Shown: positions 10,862-21,902 of the stretch, in pieces | Layout: every line of letters begins with the position of its first letter | Position numbering within the stretch: position 1 is the stretch's first letter | Source of the DNA: Lepidodermella squamata | Lineage: Eukaryota; Gastrotricha | Length of the DNA stretch: 64,000 nucleotides | Direction of reading: 5' to 3' | Assembly (NCBI GenBank): GCA_047495785.1 | Contig: JBLDXI010000020.1 | Coordinates: 1,550,001-1,614,000, forward strand | The notes under the pieces: model-generated | What the model was told of the DNA's origin: nothing | The model's input: the letters and a program-made list of their open reading frames with translations, nothing else | Database searches by the model: none | Translations under genes and position numbers: made by a program

Positions 10862-11951
10862 GGTCAATTAGTTCATAAAGCTAGTTCAACAGCGAGACAC
10901 TGAGCTTATAAACGCGTCCTTTGTCCACTATCAGGAGGGCATAAATACTTTATTTATTTTGATATGATAGTACTATCACTTGTGCTTTAATAAATTCATC
11001 CTAATGATCGTTATCACCGTTATAAACGTATTCCAAGCGCTTTTTCCAGCCTTTTTCCACAATAAACAGCTGTGCAACTGTCCGTTCTTTCCCGAATCAG
11101 AGAATGATGATTTAGTCAGGTATCATTTATTTGCTTAGAAAATGATAAAATAAGAAATGACAGTAATAATATAGAATAACGTCAAATCTTTTTCATTTTA
11201 GCAGTTTTTAAGCGGTTGACGTACTAGAAGTTGTGGTACAGCACGTTGACATACAAGTCGTGTACACCGATAATAATGTCAAGGTAATTGTAAGGACTGT
11301 TGCGATCAAGCCGAGGACGCTGCCGATGACGATGATGGTCGTGGTTGAGTCATCCGATAATACTCGACCTTGAAACGATAAAAAATAAAAAATCTGAAAT
11401 AAAATGCTAACTGATAGAACTTGCTTGGAGTGTTCAGGAGAATAATGACGAACAAAAATAGATTCAGCGGGTTAGTCGGAATCGGTTTTAAATAATTTCG
11501 GGATAGATATGAGAACAATACCATCTTCGTATAATTTCACGACCACATTTCAGTAAAAAATTGAAATTACAACGAACATCAAAGAAAGCGTACTTTATCC
11601 AATCTTGACCCATATCCGCCTACTACAACACCTTTCCATAGCTCAGTGCTTTTCATTGTACTACTTTTTATTTACTGTCTGTAAATAAATGACTTGTTGT
11701 AGACGCTAAAAACTCCTCCTGTGATTTCTCTTGAAAAGCAAACAAAATTCATTTGGAGGTATTACCCGTTTTTTCGATGCGCGTTGCTCGCTGAAGTATG
11801 CTATCTGTGCTACATTCTGACATCCCCATTCACTACTTTTTCGTTCCAACAAAGAAAAAAATAAACACGATTCCAAACTAGGATAAATAGAACCACGCGC
11901 ATTTTGGTTGAATTTTCATATAAAATGCCGTTTCATTTTTCACGATCGGCG
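10862..11951. other. P450 upstream region
   Basis: About 1.1 kb of mostly AT-rich sequence between the P450 start and the first tRNA gene. It has no recognised gene apart from a doubtful minus-strand open frame ending at 11208 (separate entry). Confidence 0.5.
11208..11378 (-). CDS. Possible last exon of a small single-pass membrane protein
   Basis: On the minus strand an open frame ends with a stop at 11210-11208. It reads as about 20 small hydrophobic residues (TIIVIGSVLGLIATVLTITL) followed by a short Thr/Ser/Cys-rich tail. That looks like a transmembrane helix with a short luminal or cytosolic end. Two acceptor-like AGs lie just upstream (near 11372 and 11395). A further open frame with a hydrophobic N-terminal stretch lies near 11524-11410, so a tiny two-exon gene is possible. 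No homologue is recognised and no poly(A) signal is seen. It may be chance. Confidence 0.2.
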   Translation of the reverse strand, partial: SFQGRVLSDDSTTTIIVIGSVLGLIATVLTITLTLLSVYTTCMSTCCTTTSSTSTA

Positions 11952-12023
11952 GGCTCAGTAGCTTAGTGGTAGAGCGTCTGTCTCGTAAACAGAAGATCGC
12001 GGGTTCAATTCCCGCCTGGGCCT
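11952..12023 (+). tRNA. tRNA-Thr (anticodon CGT)
   Basis: A 72-nt intronless cloverleaf. The acceptor stem GGCTCAG pairs with CTGGGCC (one G-T pair). The D arm is GCT...AGC. The anticodon stem TCTGT/ACAGA encloses loop CTCGTAA with anticodon CGT. The T arm is GCGGG/CCCGC with TTCAATT. The discriminator base is T. A run of T at 12024-12029 is a good RNA polymerase III terminator. It is identical to two other copies in the window. Confidence 0.95.
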
Positions 12024-12591
12024 TTTTTTGGAGACCAGCTTCACTGATTCGACGCGATTTTACTGAATACGGCGCCACTGTTGCGGCTAATTTGACGCTT
12101 CATTGTTCACATCTTTTAATTAGTTTATTTCACAGGAAAATTCGATTGACTAACAATCAGCGTGTCTGCTAACCACTTCAAGCGAAAAGATACGGCGCTG
12201 ATTGAAAACCTGTCAGGTTAAATTATAATCGGAATGTTCGCGAGTTAGAGAGTCAGAAAGTAACAGGATTGAAAGATAACCGATTTAGAACATACTTTCG
12301 GCATTTTTCCTCAACAGGCCACACGTTTTGAAATAGTAGCCCATTCGCTAACAGAAGCAAATATATTTTAGCAACCCAGTTCAAAGGGTGTACCGAAATT
12401 TTCAAAAATTTCAAACTCAGATATTTTAAACTTTCAATTTTGGAGAAGTTCACTATAGGATAGTTGAAAAATGAAAAACTATACGTCTTTTTTCAACATT
12501 TACGGTGACAATTTATTTGAATTCCGACTTGTGGTTTCATTTCAGGTTCAAATAGGCGATCAACATGTTTGGAGACAACTTTTCTGCCCGC
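12024..12591. other. Spacer between tRNA-Thr copies 1 and 2
   Basis: 568 bp between two same-strand tRNA-Thr genes. It begins with the pol III T-run of copy 1. The flanks of the two tRNAs are not similar beyond the tRNA itself, so they are not a recent tandem duplication of a larger unit. Nothing else is recognised. Confidence 0.5.
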
Positions 12592-12663
12592 GGCTCAGTA
12601 GCTTAGTGGTAGAGCGTCTGTCTCGTAAACAGAAGATCGCGGGTTCAATTCCCGCCTGGGCCT
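12592..12663 (+). tRNA. tRNA-Thr (anticodon CGT), second copy
   Basis: Identical over all 72 nt to the copy at 11952, with the same strand and the same CGT anticodon in loop CTCGTAA. The nearest T-run of four is at 12677-12680, slightly further from the 3' end than in copy 1. Confidence 0.95.
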
Positions 12664-13059
12664 GAGAGTATTTACGTTTTACCCCGCAAATATATTATTC
12701 TTATCATCCTAACTACATGTTTTTGACAACCCGAGGCTCAGGAATGGACGATATCTTTTGCGGAGTGAAATCCTCTGTTTTATCCTTTTATTAGGCTGTC
12801 CGGATTCAGTATCCAGTGTTAACCGGGGATTCCGTATCAAATCGTGCTTAAAATCCATCTATCTCAAAGTCGCCGGCGTGTCCACCTTATCGCAATCTGA
12901 AAACACGACTTGCAGCAGGCTATTGCCAAAAACATCCTTATCAGATCAACACGCACAAGTACTTTGATATAAAACTTAGCCCTCAAGTCACAACAAGCTT
13001 ACACTCCGCTTTTTTTTACTTATTTTTCAGTGGAAAAATCCTGCTTTGACTTGGCCGTA
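12664..13059 (+). promoter_or_regulatory. Sulfotransferase upstream region
   Basis: Non-coding. It ends in a strong polypyrimidine tract followed by TTTTCAG, with the AG at 13029-13030, 29 nt before the sulfotransferase ATG. That is an acceptor for a 5' UTR intron or for trans-splicing. Confidence 0.5.
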
Positions 13060-14108
13060 ATGGAGGAAAGAATTAGGGAACTAGCTAAACAGACGCATTT
13101 GACGCGTGATGAGCGCAAAGCTGCGATGCGCCGCATGTTCTTCGGCCCGCTCCTCGACTACATGGGCGACAATCCGTTCGGCTGGCCGCAGGTTGAAATC
13201 CTCGGCCGAACTGTCAGCATCGGACTGCCGGCTTTTCTACCTCGAATCCGCATGATGAAAGTCGACCCGAGTGACGTTTTCGTCTGCTCTTTCCCGAAGT
13301 GCGGAACCACGTGGATGCAACATATTGTTTATCTTCTGGTTACTGAAGATTTCGAAGGTGGCAAAAAGATTCCGATCGACGAGCGAGTGCCTGAACTCGA
13401 GGTTCCAGCGCCGTACCCACCGAGGCCGGAAAATTTGGACGCCATAGCCGCCCGAAAGCCGCCTAGGTTCTTCAAGAGCCATCTTGGAGTCAAATTCTTG
13501 CCCGATCAAGTTTTCAACGGCAAAGTTATCTACATGCACCGCAATCCTTGGGATATGGCTGTTTCGCTGTTCTATCACTTCCAAAACATGCCGCCTCATT
13601 TCTACGACGGAACCTTCGAGGAGGTTGTAGAAAACTTGATAGCTGGAAAGCATGGTAAAATTTTCATCAATTTTTTACTACTGTGCTATTAATTTTTTTC
13701 GCAGTATTTTTCGGGCCATGGCATACCCATTTGCGCGAGTTTTACGACCTATCCAAAGCTGGGAAGCCAATTCTTCTGATGGGTTTCGAAGAATTGAAAA
13801 AGGACGCCTTTGGCTGCATCAAGAAGGTTGCTCAATTCCTCGGAAAAGATGCCAGCGATGAGCTGATTCAAAAGGTCGTCGAAGCCACAACTTTCGAGGC
13901 AATGAAGCAGAACGACTCTAACAACTACACGTGGCTTACGGCGATGAGCCAGTTTTACGGCAAAGCCCCAGGCAGCTTTGTTCGCAAGGGCATTGTTGGC
14001 GATTGGCGCAATCACTTCACGGATCCTGACCTTTTGGCCCGTTTCAATGCCTACGTTGAGAAATCGATGGAAGGCATTGACATCAAATTTTCCGAAACTG
14101 GAAAATAA
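13060..14108 (+). CDS. Cytosolic sulfotransferase (SULT family)
   Basis: Two exons (13060-13654, 13705-14108) encode 332 aa, close to cytosolic SULTs (about 295-350). It transfers sulfate from PAPS to a hydroxyl or amine of a small molecule. The PAPS 5'-phosphosulfate loop FPKCGTTW is at about residue 77, the catalytic His lies in FKSHL, the 3'-phosphate motif is RNPWDMAVS, and the C-terminal PAPS-binding block is RKGIVGDWRNHF. The acceptor substrate cannot be predicted. The ATG at 13060 is chosen because an acceptor-like TTTTCAG lies just upstream at 13030 and no earlier in-frame ATG exists. AATAAA is at 14211-14216. Confidence 0.93.
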
Positions 14109-15019
14109 TTTACTCGGCAGCCAACATTCATGTGCCAATTTTATGAAAGCTTATCAATTGTAGCTAGTCAGTGATTCAAGTCGTAAAATCGTTTCGAAGT
14201 ATTCGAAATTAATAAAAATTTAGGTTTGACCGTTATTGATCATTGTACAAAAATTGGTTCAAATATTGGTTCCCACTACATCTCAAGGTATGTTACGGAA
14301 TCCCAGATTTTTTATCTATTCAGATTACTCCTGCAAGAAGGGTCTAATAATTGCGTCAACGAAACTGAGGTTCCAGCTTTCTTGGACCAAATTTTCCCAA
14401 GTTTTTATGAATTCGAGTCGCGAGCATTTTTCAATTTAAAATGGTTTTACGTAGCAGTCTCTTTTCATCTTTTATTTACAAAAACATTGTCATGTAATTT
14501 AAATTTTCTATTCAAATAATAATAATTAATCATTATTACAATGATGTTAATAATAATAAGAGCGCCATGTCGAATTTTTACACTAATATCTTGTAATCGC
14601 AGGTGAAAAAAATTCATAGCGATTCTGTACATCAGTTTTACAATAATTTCAGTCGAAAATTATCATCATTTATTAGCATAATCATTTTTTTAGCTCCTTT
14701 TGTCGAAGGAAGCATTTTTGGTTTGCACACTGAGAGACAGCGAGAGAAATTCTTATTTCCTTTTTGAAAATCTTCAACAAATAATAATACGTAGCTTTAA
14801 TTCTGTCCAAGTTTCGGTCTTAACTCTTCGGAAAAGCAATACAGAGATAGGTCGACTTATAGCGCCAGAGTTGTTGAACAAAAGATAGACGTAAAAAAAG
14901 AACCAGCACGTTCAATTCGCTAGGATGAGGACAAAGTTTAATTTTTCTGAATTTTTCAGCATTTTTCGAAAAAAGCGGTACTTATAAGATCTGGGATGAA
15001 TTTGACAATAATAAATCTC
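14109..15019. other. Sulfotransferase-tetraspanin intergenic region
   Basis: Holds the sulfotransferase 3' UTR with AATAAA at 14211-14216 and about 800 bp of AT-rich sequence between two convergent genes. No gene is recognised. Confidence 0.5.
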
Positions 15020-16668
15020 CTAATCATATCTGGAGCTTCGTATCGAGCAGCATAAGCAAATGGAGAAGACCATGCCGAAAACCATGACACCGCCGGCGAC
15101 AAGCAGCGCGATTCCGAGGCCGAATTTCATGTTGTTAAGGCCGTCCCATAGCGGGTTGAAGCACCCTTTACCGCAGTTGGGCGCACCAAGGGCGCATTTC
15201 GAGGTTGGCGGGTAGGCGCGGGGGCAGGAGAGCAGCGGGACGTCGTCGATGCCGCAGCAGTCCCACCGCGAGTTGGCGTAAACGAGCAGGCCGTTGTTCA
15301 CGTTTTTCTCAGCTTCCTTGTCGAGGACATCGCGCAGCCAGCCTTTCATTTTGTCGCTGTAGACGAACACGAGAATGCCGACGGCGACTAATGCGCAGAA
15401 GATGAGGAGCAAAAAGGTGAAGAAGAGAGCAAGCATCGCTTGGTTCTCACGAATAGCACCGCAGCATCCTGAAATACAAAATGCTATTATTAAAAGAAGT
15501 ATGCAAAATCGCTATAATCGCTATAGCTTCGTAAATAAATTCTAGAATTCCGGCTGCCCTATGACAATAGAATCGAAAATAATCATACATTCGAGTTGTC
15601 GGACCAGAGTAAACCGCAACGGCTTTTTTGGTTGAGCCAAAAGCTCTTTTCGAAATTTAAAAATATTCCCAACTACCTGAATTTAAATGGATCAAGTAAT
15701 TTTCAAACATAAATTATCAATTTGTCAATTGGCGCCGAATTCTCCCGTGAAAGTGAAATACCCGCGGTTCGAAGCGTGGGAATTTCTTTTAAACTTCGAA
15801 AGGAGTTTTTGGCGCGAACTCCAAAAAGCCGCATACGGATCAGGAACTGGGTGCGAAATTTGTGTGTGCTCAAGTGACTCTAAAACTTGCGACCATGAAC
15901 AATTGTATACAAGGCCCAGGCGGGAATTGAACCCGCGATCTTCTGTTTACGAGACAGACGCTCTACCACTAAGCTACTGAGCCTCATTCGGCAATAACCA
16001 ATTCAGTTTTCCGCTCATCGAACTTTCAAATTTGAAATTTGAAATTTTCAAATCTTCTGAAAGAATTCAAAGAACAAGCTTGAACTACGATTCCTCAAAA
16101 GAATGCGGCCTTTCTCTGAAACATTTCCCAATAAATACTTATACCCCTTTGATTGAAGTTCGATGAATCAAGAATCCATTAATTTCTGGAGTCTAATCCA
16201 CCCAATGAAGATTCAAGCATAACTCTTCAGACCTAAAACTTAACCCAAAATACCGCGGATCTTTTGCACGACTTTCCCACGAAAGTTCAGCTTTGGCAAA
16301 TTTTAGACGCCGAAATTGAGGCCGAAAGCATGAAGATAATTGCGTACCTAGAAAGCCGAGAATTAGGATGACACCGCCGATGACGATCGCGATGATGCCG
16401 AGAATTTTGACTGTTTCTTCATTGCCTGTGCCAAGAGTTGCTTGAACGTCCGTGTTTTTCACATTCTGGGTGAAGATGTCGATAAATTTCTTAGCATCCA
16501 CCACAATCCAAACTCCCACGCCGACTAGCGCACAGCCAATGAGCTGTATTTTGAAAAAAAAAAAAAAATTTTCTCATTAAATGTGAATGATAATTAACTT
16601 ACCCAAAAGAAGAGATTAAAAACGAATAAACAGTATTTAATACAACTCATACAGCCACCGACAGCCAT
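15020..16668 (-). CDS. Tetraspanin A
   Basis: Three minus-strand exons (16668-16603, 16543-16348, 15468-15020) encode 236 aa with four transmembrane helices. Tetraspanins organise membrane protein microdomains. Visible are the short Cys-containing N terminus (MAVGGCMSCIKYC), the TM2 block GFLGCCGAIRENQAM, the polar Asn in TM1, a large loop with the CCG motif and four further Cys, and a tail with juxtamembrane CLCC, likely palmitoylated. The large loop is compact. The second intron (879 bp) contains a complete tRNA-Thr gene on the same strand. Tetraspanin B at 21903-23914 has the same first intron position and loop pattern, so the two are paralogues. Confidence 0.92.
15912..15983 (-). tRNA. 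tRNA-Thr (anticodon CGT), nested in tetraspanin intron
   Basis: The reverse complement is identical over 72 nt to the two plus-strand copies at 11952 and 12592. It lies wholly inside intron 2 of tetraspanin A, in the same transcriptional orientation. No T-run of four or more follows directly on the minus strand, so termination may be less efficient than for copy 1. Confidence 0.93.
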
Positions 16669-18029
16669 TTTTTTGTATAATTTAAAAAATCTATTATTTG
16701 TTTTCAGAATCGGCAAAAATTATTTTGTGTTGATAAACAAAATTTGCGGTTCATTTTTAGGACTAATACTAATCGTACCAATGTAAGTTTAAGGCGCATT
16801 AGGCGAGAAAAGATGCTGGTCAAACAAAAATAAAGTTGCGCGCTTTGGCGCCATTTGACACGTTTTTCGGCTCTCGGCCTTGAGTTTATCATAATAATAG
16901 TAATAATAGTAATAATTCTCCTATATATCATATACTTCCTATTAGATATAGTATCACTTTTGAGGCCGCGCACGCGCACAGGTAAACAACAAGTCATGCG
17001 AAACTTAAAGCCACCCTAAAAGACATCAGAAAGCATCGAGGCGGATGAGCCGGAAAATATCTAAAGCCGCGCTGGTGATGCAGAAAAACATCGTCAAATA
17101 ATAAATAAACAAATAACTAAACGTTATTAGCTTAAAATACACTGTGATATGTGAAAAGTGCTTAATATAGGGTGCAAAAAAAGCGTAACTTGATACGCAT
17201 CGCTGTTTTCTATGTAATATACACTTGGTACTTAATTTTCTGCGCGACAAATCGATTTCTATATATACGAAACGTCAAGATTTAGTCAGCAGAAAGACGG
17301 GTGGCGAAAAAACTGGCTGAAATAGCTTTATATTGACCGGTGATTAATCACGTAAACTTGACAGGCGTAGTGAGTGGCAACAAATCAAATATGTCACGCA
17401 AAAAAACGCGCACCATTACAGCCATACTAAATTAAGAAAATTTAGTAAAAAATGATAATTAGTCGAAAAAAATAAGGAAACTAAAACTTCTCGCTTGTCA
17501 TCTATTCCCCTAACAGAAAAAGAACAGCGAATCGTTAGAAAACTTGCGTCAAAGCACCTGGTGTCAAGACTATATCTCAAACGTAATACTAATAGTTATG
17601 CAGTCGTGCGTATTTCTGCGGCGTTTTTAATAATAGCGGGCGCAAAAAACGCATGAATCACGCATTATTCAGCTGCGCCGGAGTATAACGCATTGTTATC
17701 GAATAAGTTAAAGTGAACACCGAAACAAGATACCTACATTCGCTATAAAACCACGCGCATGCTATCGCGATGACAGAAATTATAGTATAAAGCCTGCTTG
17801 CAATAAATATCACGACATGCGGGGTAAAAGCGGCGCAGGTGAGGCAGACGCAGATATATAATTCAGGAAAAAAATCTAGAGTGTGATGGCCTCGTTTCAA
17901 TGAAGCGGAGATAACCTGTGTATAGAAAAAAACCAAGCGTATTTGGTACACATCATTGAACAAAGAGAGAGAGTAAAGACTATCTGCACCTCAAGTGACC
18001 ACTGTAAATTGGGTGTTACAAAATGAGTA

Positions 18030-18094
18030 TTCTATACGAGTGGGCCGGCATAGCATTCATGCTATACCACTTCGCGGTGCGAACTCGTATAGAA
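18030..18094. repeat. Imperfect cruciform / three-way-junction inverted repeat
   Basis: Perfect 12-bp outer arms TTCTATACGAGT and ACTCGTATAGAA enclose two smaller hairpins. One has arms ATAGCAT and ATGCTAT around two bases. The other is TTCGC-GGT-GCGAA. The geometry is tRNA-like or cruciform. It matches no RNA family I know. Confidence 0.55.
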
Positions 18095-18854
18095 AATTAA
18101 TCCAGCCCCGTTATGACAAATGCCTTAGTGTTGCATCACATAAGTGAACCAATTATTGCGCAACACAGAAAAAAAGCAATAACGTGTTTTTAGGATTCAC
18201 CCTTAAGCCATAGCTGTAATTATTACATCAATATTAATAATATAAAATTTTTTGAGTATAGAGCAAGTGTGTTTAGGAAATAAACTCATCGGCGGCTAAA
18301 TGAGGTAAATAAATGGTTTATTCTTTTCAAACTATAAGCCGCATAATGACAGTGGTGGCGAAAAAATTGCGTGAACATATGTTACCATCCGATATTTTTC
18401 CTAAAACGTAGGTTGGCCGAGAACCCCCGCGAAAAACCTGACAAGCCATGAAGACGATGAGAGGTAGCAATATGAAAGCATTTGCAAATACGAAAACACG
18501 TGCATTTTTTCTCGCTTGCGAAAGGGCGCGAAAATACGCCGATGTTTTTTATTTCTGTGTCTGTTTTACACCTATGCTTAGGGCTGATAATGATGATGAG
18601 GGCGGGTGCAGTTCTGCACCATGGATTTATAGCGTGGAGAATTACTGCGAGATATTATACCAGACCCACGCCAAATATTACCTATAAAAGCAAGAATTAT
18701 CGCTGCTATTACCCGGGTGATACTCATTACGATGTTCCGTTCAGTTGAGCGCGGAGATATCCAAGGCTAATTCGCAAAAATTTATCGCACCAATACATGA
18801 AATATTCGACTCCATTATTCCAAATTAAGTTGCTTACATTTGTTATGAAGATTG

Positions 18855-18893
18855 CTGGCGTATCATTGCTGGCTCTTCCAGCAATGCAGCCAG
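18855..18893. repeat. Stable 39-nt hairpin
   Basis: CTGGC pairs with GCCAG outside and CATTGCTGG pairs with CCAGCAATG inside, with a small GTAT/CA internal loop and a CTCTT terminal loop. That is 14 bp in total. It is followed by TATAGAAAATCAGCCCC, which resembles the sequence after the 18030-18094 structure. Confidence 0.5.
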
Positions 18894-21800
18894 GTTCTTA
18901 TAGAAAATCAGCCCCAAGCATGTGTTACTTTTTTCCGCGTCCTATTTTCGCATAATTTATTACATACTTTCAAGCTGCTGTTATTATTATTACTATAATT
19001 TTCCGGTAATAGCAGTAAATGAGGCGAGTCGATATTGGTAAAAAAAATCTTCCTATCAGGAAAAAAGCGAGACCTGATCTATACGGAGGAACCCATGTAT
19101 AAAAAGAAATAATTCTTGTTGAAAAAAAAGTTGGCGGACTACCAATTCACGTGTCATCGTTTGATAGCTGTGCGTATGCAGGCCGAACATTATTGAATTA
19201 TAGTCTTTGGTGCAAAATTCGCGATCAATTTCTCATTGAGAGAATATTCGAAGTCACACTCGAAATCGAATAAAAATGAATATACCTATAATATTGTTTT
19301 TGTTGCTGATATCGCCGTCCCCTTGATATAATAATATAAGGCGGTGGATAAGTTAAAATGACAGATCTCAGGTACAGCATAGGATGAGTGTACTAAAATT
19401 AGAATCTCTAGCGTTGTTTCATCTTCGGTAACAATGGCCCAATATTCCGCAAGAAAAATAGGGGAAATAATTATAGCAAAACAAACGCATCTCATTCTTC
19501 GCTAAGCAGCTGGTTTGTAAAAAATCAGAGGCATTGTACAAATAATAAGAAAAATGGCAGCCAACTCCCCGTAACATCAGCATTGTAATTCGTATGCGAT
19601 TTTTTTCCTCCAAATAAATAGAAAAATTGGAGAACAATCGCCGCAAGGGCTATTTTCGCAAATTATCGAAGCGTTTGATGATAAATAGCTCGCAAGCGGT
19701 GGAAAAAAGATATAGGTAAGAATAAGCGGAGTACCAGGCAGATAAAAGTAACGCATTTGTATGATAATATCGAACACAGGTAACGTTTGTTATATACTGT
19801 AATAGGTCTTCTGCTGTGTGATGGTCGTCGTCGGTAAAGTTTGCACAGTCAGATGGGTGCAGGTAGTGCATATCGCGCGTGCATTCTTTTTAACAGAAAA
19901 CTACACACTCTTGGGCGGTAATATAATAATAACGAATTATTACACATGCGCACTCCCTCTTTGACGCGGCCTGGGCAAAGTGTGCCGCGCTCGCACCTGT
20001 GTGACCGCAGCCCCGCCCATATTTTAACCCTGAGACCAGCGCTGAAAATCTCGCGCTATGCTACCAGAATAAAGTGTCAATACTATATGCCTACTACTGT
20101 AATTTGGGAACCGAACAAACAAAAGCGGCGGATGAGTTGAGTTGCCAGATAACAAGTTGGTACCAGGTACGTTCCTACCTGTGACGTAGTGTAGTCTGCA
20201 GCTTGTCTCATTAGCCATGCTAAGAGGCCCATAAAGCCGAGACGATGCGCACCGGGTGGGTATAGAAACGTAGTAAAAGAAATACCATCGTTATATTATT
20301 ATGTAAATAAACCATTTTTTACTATTTCGCTAAAATGGCATCATCACCTCTATACTCATAAAACACGTGGGTGCAGTATAATAATGTTATTACACCTCTT
20401 GCGTTTTTTCAATTAAATATGGTAAAAAATGTGAGATACAATATAAATTAGGTCATAGCGCCACTTATTCCCCCAAAGTGTCGCATTTGGGCGGGTCAAT
20501 AAAAACAAAATAAATGCCTCCCATATCGATGGCGATAATAAAGCGGCTTCCGTTGCATAATCTTAAAAGTATACTCTAAGCCGCTGAAAAAGAGCAATTT
20601 TCCTAATACCATACCCTGGAAAGTGAATATTCCGCAGGCTCCCAATTTTCAGGCCATGAAGTGATCTTGATAGCAGTATAATTACCTCGTTTCACAAACA
20701 ATGAGAAGGCAAATTAATGTTTTCATTAGATTACCTGTTTTAAATTAATTGCTCGACAGTCTGCTCACTAAAAGACAACTTCCTTTTGAACCCTGGTGCG
20801 CACTCAATATTTCGACAAGATAAAGACGCTATAAGATGAAGTATCTATGGCAGGACGTCGTTCCGCATATTGTAGTATATATCGTAGATTTCGGCCTGTA
20901 TAAAATTTTGATGCTTGTTCGGCCCAGCTTTTGTGTTGCAACGACGTGCACACTTTCAATGCGAATATTAAAATCCAAACGCGTCCAGCTCTCCACTTCT
21001 TTGTTGATGTGCTCTCGGCACATTATTTCACGGCCGCGAGCTTTATCATAATATCATCACATGCACGCCGCCATTTAGTCGCCTTGAAAAACCACAGAAT
21101 GAGATACAATTAGCGACGACGTCATCAGTGGCGCACGCGCTCCTGAACACCGGTAATTTGCGCGCATCATAACAAAATCTAGTCGCCTTAATAATACTAT
21201 TTACAAAGCTTCTCGCGAGTTAATTATTAGCTCGCGCACTGCACCATATAGTGTTTGAAAAAACCGCCGAGATATACCGTTTTTCTATAATTTATTACTG
21301 TTATGGATGTACAGAAATATTCCCACGATATAGTTGCAATGAAAACGTGAGATCGCATAATACATTTTTTTGAAGCAATAAAAAGGTTGAACTAATCATA
21401 TATTATTATTGTTAGTATTTTGATACAGAGTAACAAACTGCAAACCACAACGTGCTGATTTCATCTACAAAATGCCAAGTCCTTCCACCAACACCGGGTT
21501 GAATTGACATTTTCCAGAATAGCGCTCTCAAGCTATCAGAGATAATTATAGTGAAAAATTGAAGAATAATTTCGTTTTTTTTCATGGAATAAAATGCATA
21601 GAGGAGAAGAGAAATTTCAGATTTACGAGCAGCTTGATTTGACTTGATTTCGAAGACCAGATCAATAGTATTTACAAAGCTGAAACAATCAATGAGAATA
21701 CGTCAACAAAAACTTGCTCGGCTTTTTTTTTGAGAAATAACTAAGCAATCTTTGAGAAAACAGCGCGGGTAAAAATCAAACAATAAATTACATTTAAAAA

Positions 21801-21902
21801 AATTTAAAATATTGGTATGACGAGATGATCGGCCTCTTTCGAAAAGACAAGGAGATTGATTTTTTTTGGTTGATACAGCTGGCTGCCATGAATCTCGTTC
21901 TG

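Larger units (their letters stand above)
16669..21902. other. 5.2 kb A-rich gene desert
   Basis: No protein gene is recognised over 5.2 kb, in contrast to the dense rest of the window. The plus strand is A-rich with many AATAAT/ATTATT runs (for example 16888-16915) and scattered CG-containing words. It lies 3' of tetraspanin B and 5' of tetraspanin A, both on the minus strand. Two structured inverted repeats sit inside (18030-18094 and 18855-18893). It could be a long 3' UTR, regulatory DNA or decayed repeats. Confidence 0.5.

Noticed and set aside
11878-12172. Open frames overlapping the tRNA-Thr copies on both strands
   Set aside because: Their coding look comes from the tRNA sequence itself; the same peptide-like run appears at all three tRNA copies.
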